From Tritrichomonas musculus (taxonomy: Eukaryota > Parabasalia > Tritrichomonadida > Tritrichomonadidae): 64,000 nt of DNA. The DNA lies in assembly GCA_039105265.1 (NCBI GenBank), contig JAPFFF010000001.1, positions 5,456,001 through 5,520,000 of the forward strand. The letters run 5' to 3'. The notes beneath the pieces are model-generated. The model was not told where the DNA came from. It searched no databases and saw nothing but the letters and a program-made list of their open reading frames with translations. How positions within the stretch are numbered: position 1 is the stretch's first letter; each line of letters opens with the position of its first letter. Below are positions 61,435 through 64,000 of the stretch, in pieces. A program made the position numbers and the translations under genes.

Positions 61435-61542
61435 GTTTGTTTATGTTAATTTCAATTATAATCTGCTCAATGAATATAGAAAAATGCATTTTCAATGATC
61501 AAATTATAATTGATTTTTTTTTCACTTAATTCTAATACATAG
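61435..61542 (+). other. Candidate spliceosomal intron, 108 bp
   Basis: It begins GTTTGT and ends TTCTAATACATAG. Removing it joins ACG-T to AC-GAC, giving HKVTYDKSVDIFSLGIIMF, a perfect kinase subdomain VIII-IX junction in phase 1. The 3' end resembles the fused branch-point/acceptor of Trichomonas vaginalis introns (ACTAACACACAG): TCTAATACATAG agrees at 9 of 12 positions, and the 5' GTTTGT differs by one base from GTATGT. It holds several in-frame stops in the exon 1 frame. Confidence 0.75.
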
Positions 61543-61931
61543 ACGACAAAAGTGTTGATATATTTAGCTTAGGAATTATTATGTTCAGTATACTCTCTGG
61601 AAATCATCCTTTTAAAAGCAAGCATGGATATCAAATTAATGATCACTTAAATGGCCGCATTGTTTTTCGTACAGATGATCCAAACAATTTTTTGTTACCT
61701 TTAGAACCAGATGATATATTTAATAGTGTTTCAGATGATGCAAAGACTCTGATCTTGAGAATGACTTGTAAAGATCCAAAATCTCGCATTACTGCTGAAC
61801 AAGCGCTCAATCATCAATGGTTTATGAGGTTTTCAGAAGTTGCTAATATCCCACTAAGAATAGAAAACAACGCGCATGTAAATATCGATGTCGAGGCTGA
61901 AAATGATAATGACAATGACATATATACTTGA
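61543..61931 (+). CDS. Protein kinase, exon 2
   Basis: Continues from exon 1 in phase 1. It supplies VDIFSLGIIMFSILSGNHPF (subdomain IX), an insert with NDHLNGRIVFRTDDPNNFLL, and subdomain XI CKDPKSRITAEQALNHQWF with its conserved Arg. The final 35 residues are acidic (DVEAENDNDNDIYT). No ATG before residue 12 of this exon gives a kinase, which supports splicing rather than a second gene. Confidence 0.8.
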
Positions 61932-62047
61932 AAAAGTAATGAATTAACTAATTTTAATGATAAATACTATTGACTTAAATAAAAAGAATTATGTTTTTTT
62001 TTTTTAAATAATAATTCGCTCCTGTAAAAAATGGCCCCATAGATTGT
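61932..62047. other. Short spacer
   Basis: AT-rich 3' flank of the kinase gene. Confidence 0.4.
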
Positions 62048-62487
62048 AGGCTTGTTATTCTCCGATTCTCGAGATCGACAATTGATTGACTTTTTGATAT
62101 CGATACATAAATATGCTCAGATTCGCGAGATCGATTTCAGAATTTTCAATTAAACTTTTTGATAAATTCATGATCGTTATTTAATCTCAAATATTTCATA
62201 AAAAAAGAATGTGTTTTTTGTTTTTATTCTTAAAATAAGCATTAATACATTCTATTATATATTTTTAAATATTTTAAAATCACGAATATCAATTATAAAA
62301 AAAGATAAACCTGCTTGAGATCTCGAGATCTCGGTAATTGATATCAAGTTTACAATTATTTTTAGATCACATTTCATATCTGATATCTTGATAATCGATA
62401 ATCTCGATATCAGATTTTTAAACTGATAATCGAGTATCAGATGGGAAAAAGTGACGTTTTTGATATCGATTCTCAAAATAACAAGCC
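62048..62487. mobile_element. Inverted-repeat element with AGGCTTGTTATT ends, about 440 bp
   Basis: The left end reads AGGCTTGTTATTCTCCGATT, and the right end read inward is GGCTTGTTATTTTGAGAATC. The interior is packed with GATATCGAT, CTCGAGATC and GATTATC words, many palindromic. No target duplication could be shown. A piece with the same left end (AGGCTTGTTATTCTGATATC) lies at 41980-42010 next to the decayed membrane-protein gene. Confidence 0.6.
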
Positions 62488-62517
62488 AAATTAAACGAAA
62501 CAGAAAAAATCGAGTTG

Positions 62518-62955
62518 TTTAAAGAAATTTTTTGGACAATCGTTTTTTTCTATACCACTTTTTGAATGGTTTTTCAATCCATGAGTAGCTCTTCATGGAA
62601 AGTAAAAAGCCACCATCTTAAGGTGAAATTTAACTTACTCAGTTAAGAAAATTAACTAAAAAAATCGTAAATTTAAATTTTTCCTTAAAATTTTAACAAT
62701 TTGCTTTTTTTGATATAATTTTTTTTTATTTTTACATAATTTTTCAGGAATATACGCACCAGTGATCACCACGGGGTTGTGTGAAGCCGAGCCAGGTTCC
62801 TTGAATTGCTGGATGAATCGGGAAGCCATTTGAACTAAATTTTCATGCATTATTTAGCAAAAATTGAATAAATAATGTATAAAAAAGTATTCAAAAAGTT
62901 TAAAAGTTTTCAAAAAGTGGTGTAGAAAAATACGATTCCTCAAATTTTTTTAAAG
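62518..62955. mobile_element. Second inverted-repeat element, about 440 bp
   Basis: 62518-62567 and 62909-62955 are imperfect inverted copies of about 48 bp sharing TTTTTCTAYACCACTTTTTG. Between them, minus-strand 62656-62850 has an ATG-led open frame whose first 38 residues (MHENLVQMASRFIQQFKEPG; ASHNPVVITGAYIPEKLC) are GC-richer and protein-like before it runs into Lys-rich AT sequence. This could be a captured exon or a relic of a coding gene; not recognised. Confidence 0.5.
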
Positions 62956-63208
62956 GAAATCGTAATCGCTCGTGGCGGTTTAGGTCAATATTGACCTTGT
63001 GTCGTACCATAGAAAAAAAGTCTGGAACTTTTTTATAATTTTCAAAAAAAAGCATGAGTAGAGCTACTCATGGTTTTTTCTATATATAAAAAAAATAAAC
63101 TGAATATTTTTTTATAGTCTAAAATCGATATTATTATGAGCATTCACATATAAACAAGAAAGCGCAAATATTTTTAACACCATCATTTTATTATTTTGAT
63201 GTATATAA
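62956..63208. other. Intergenic stretch with two palindromes
   Basis: A perfect palindrome GGTCAATATTGACC lies near 62983, and CATGAGTAG-AG-CTACTCATG near 63053-63072, related to CATGAGTAGCTCTTCATGG near 62580. No gene. Confidence 0.5.
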
Positions 63209-64000
63209 TTACGTATATTCCATCATTTGTGAAAGCTGCTGCTGCGTCATTGGGAGTGCCTGGTAAAACACTTTGTATGGATTTAGCATTGCCTGCTGAT
63301 TATAAAATGGATATGGATTCAGCATTTGTTGCTGATAATTCATGAAAAATTGGCAGTTTTTGTCTATATTGTGATGCGTTCTATGCCTCCTTGTTGTTGC
63401 TTTTCTTTTCTTTGCTTGTGAATTCTTTTCTTGCTTTTTCGCTTTTGCTCTTTGGCTGACGTGGTCTTCGGACTGGTCCTCTTCTATATTATGCATTGCT
63501 TGATTGGCAGGCTGCGAAGACTCGAGGCAGCTGCTGAGCATTTGATGCAGTTAGATTGGCATGATTTCCGTAATGATAGCTCGAATGCTCGCTTTGCCTT
63601 GAATGGATGATACAATTCCACTGTTTTCCTTTTGAATTGGTGCTGATTCGTTGCCTCTTTTGCTAAATGAAAATTCACCTTTGCTGCTATTGCTCGCTTG
63701 TTGAATGCTGCAATTATTATCAGCTTGAGTGGAGTTCTTCATTGGCCAAGAGGATTTCAATGAGCTTGCAACTTTGCTACCATCATTTGCCCGTTGAATG
63801 CTGCAATCATTCTCTGCTTGATTAGAGCTAGTGTGGGCGTTCTGCATTGGCCAAGATGATTTCCATGAACTTCCCATTTTGCTACCATCATTTGCCCGTT
63901 GAATGCTGCTATCATTCTCTGCTTGATTAGAGCTAGTGTAGGCGTTCTTCATTGGCCAAGATGATTTCAATAAAGTTACAACTTTGCTACCATCATTTGC
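63209..64000 (-). pseudogene. Tandem-repeat protein, 3' part, one in-frame stop; runs off the window
   Basis: On the minus strand one frame runs from beyond the window edge to a stop at 63209, broken only by a TAA at 63551-63553. The upstream part is made of a 35-residue repeat (SSWPMKNAYTSSNQAENDSS, IQRANDGSK), about four copies with the last ones diverged. After the TAA the same frame continues (MLSSCLESSQPANQAMHNIE), then a basic cluster (KKRKATTRRHRTHH) and a Gln/Tyr/Pro-rich tail (MNYQQQMLNPYPFYNQQAML). The stop may mark recent inactivation, or the true product may end there. Low complexity; family not recognised. Confidence 0.55.

Noticed and set aside
1-64000. tRNA, rRNA or snRNA genes
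   Set aside because: I looked for tRNA T-loop words and stem patterns on both strands and found none convincing; a dedicated scan would be decisive.

Overview
The window is nuclear DNA of a trichomonad parabasalid, most likely Tritrichomonas foetus or a close relative. The reasons are extreme AT richness between genes, almost intronless genes, TCA-type initiator motifs a few bases upstream of start codons, and the gene families present: BspA-like leucine-rich-repeat proteins, DUF3447/ankyrin proteins, BTB-like coiled-coil proteins with exchangeable tails, a metacaspase, an amino-acid permease and a large virus-like Polinton (Maverick). The species call is inference; no rRNA or other marker gene is present.

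Layout. 1-2.9 kb: a dynein light chain-like gene whose 3' end carries a 30-bp duplication, a long AT-rich spacer, and a small unknown gene. 2.9-20.0 kb: a whole-looking Polinton with 362-bp terminal inverted repeats that are about 99% alike, a 5-bp target duplication, and genes for protein-primed DNA polymerase B, retroviral-type integrase, packaging ATPase, a probable major capsid protein, a fibre-like protein and several small virion-type proteins. 20.0-31 kb: a three-repeat zinc-ribbon protein, two BspA-like proteins, a metacaspase, a BTB-like/discoidin-like protein and a decayed ADP-ribosylglycohydrolase gene. 31-42 kb: a Gfo/Idh/MocA oxidoreductase of bacterial character, a DUF3447-BspA fusion, an unrecognised gene with two in-frame stops, and a 1660-residue ankyrin protein with an NPF-motif linker. 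42-50 kb: a decayed membrane-protein gene, a 1.2-kb TA-flanked non-autonomous transposon sitting in one of two copies of a minisatellite, and a BTB-like/glycine-rich (ALK-like) protein. 50-55 kb: an ankyrin gene blown apart by a 25-bp satellite, with ankyrin units still visible between satellite blocks. 55-64 kb: a MULE-like MITE with a 10-bp target duplication, an actin-related fragment, an amino-acid permease, a protein kinase whose two halves join cleanly across a candidate 108-bp spliceosomal intron, further inverted-repeat elements, and the 3' part of a tandem-repeat protein.

There are no operons. The host genes are independent units and mostly belong to large trichomonad families thought to work in surface contact (BspA-like), protein scaffolding (ankyrin, BTB) and signalling. 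The Polinton is the only coordinated gene set: its polymerase and integrase serve replication and insertion, and its ATPase and capsid-type proteins serve virion assembly. Most original interest lies in the satellite-exploded ankyrin gene, the candidate intron, the NPF linker, the empty-site evidence for the TA-flanked transposon and the several host pseudogenes.
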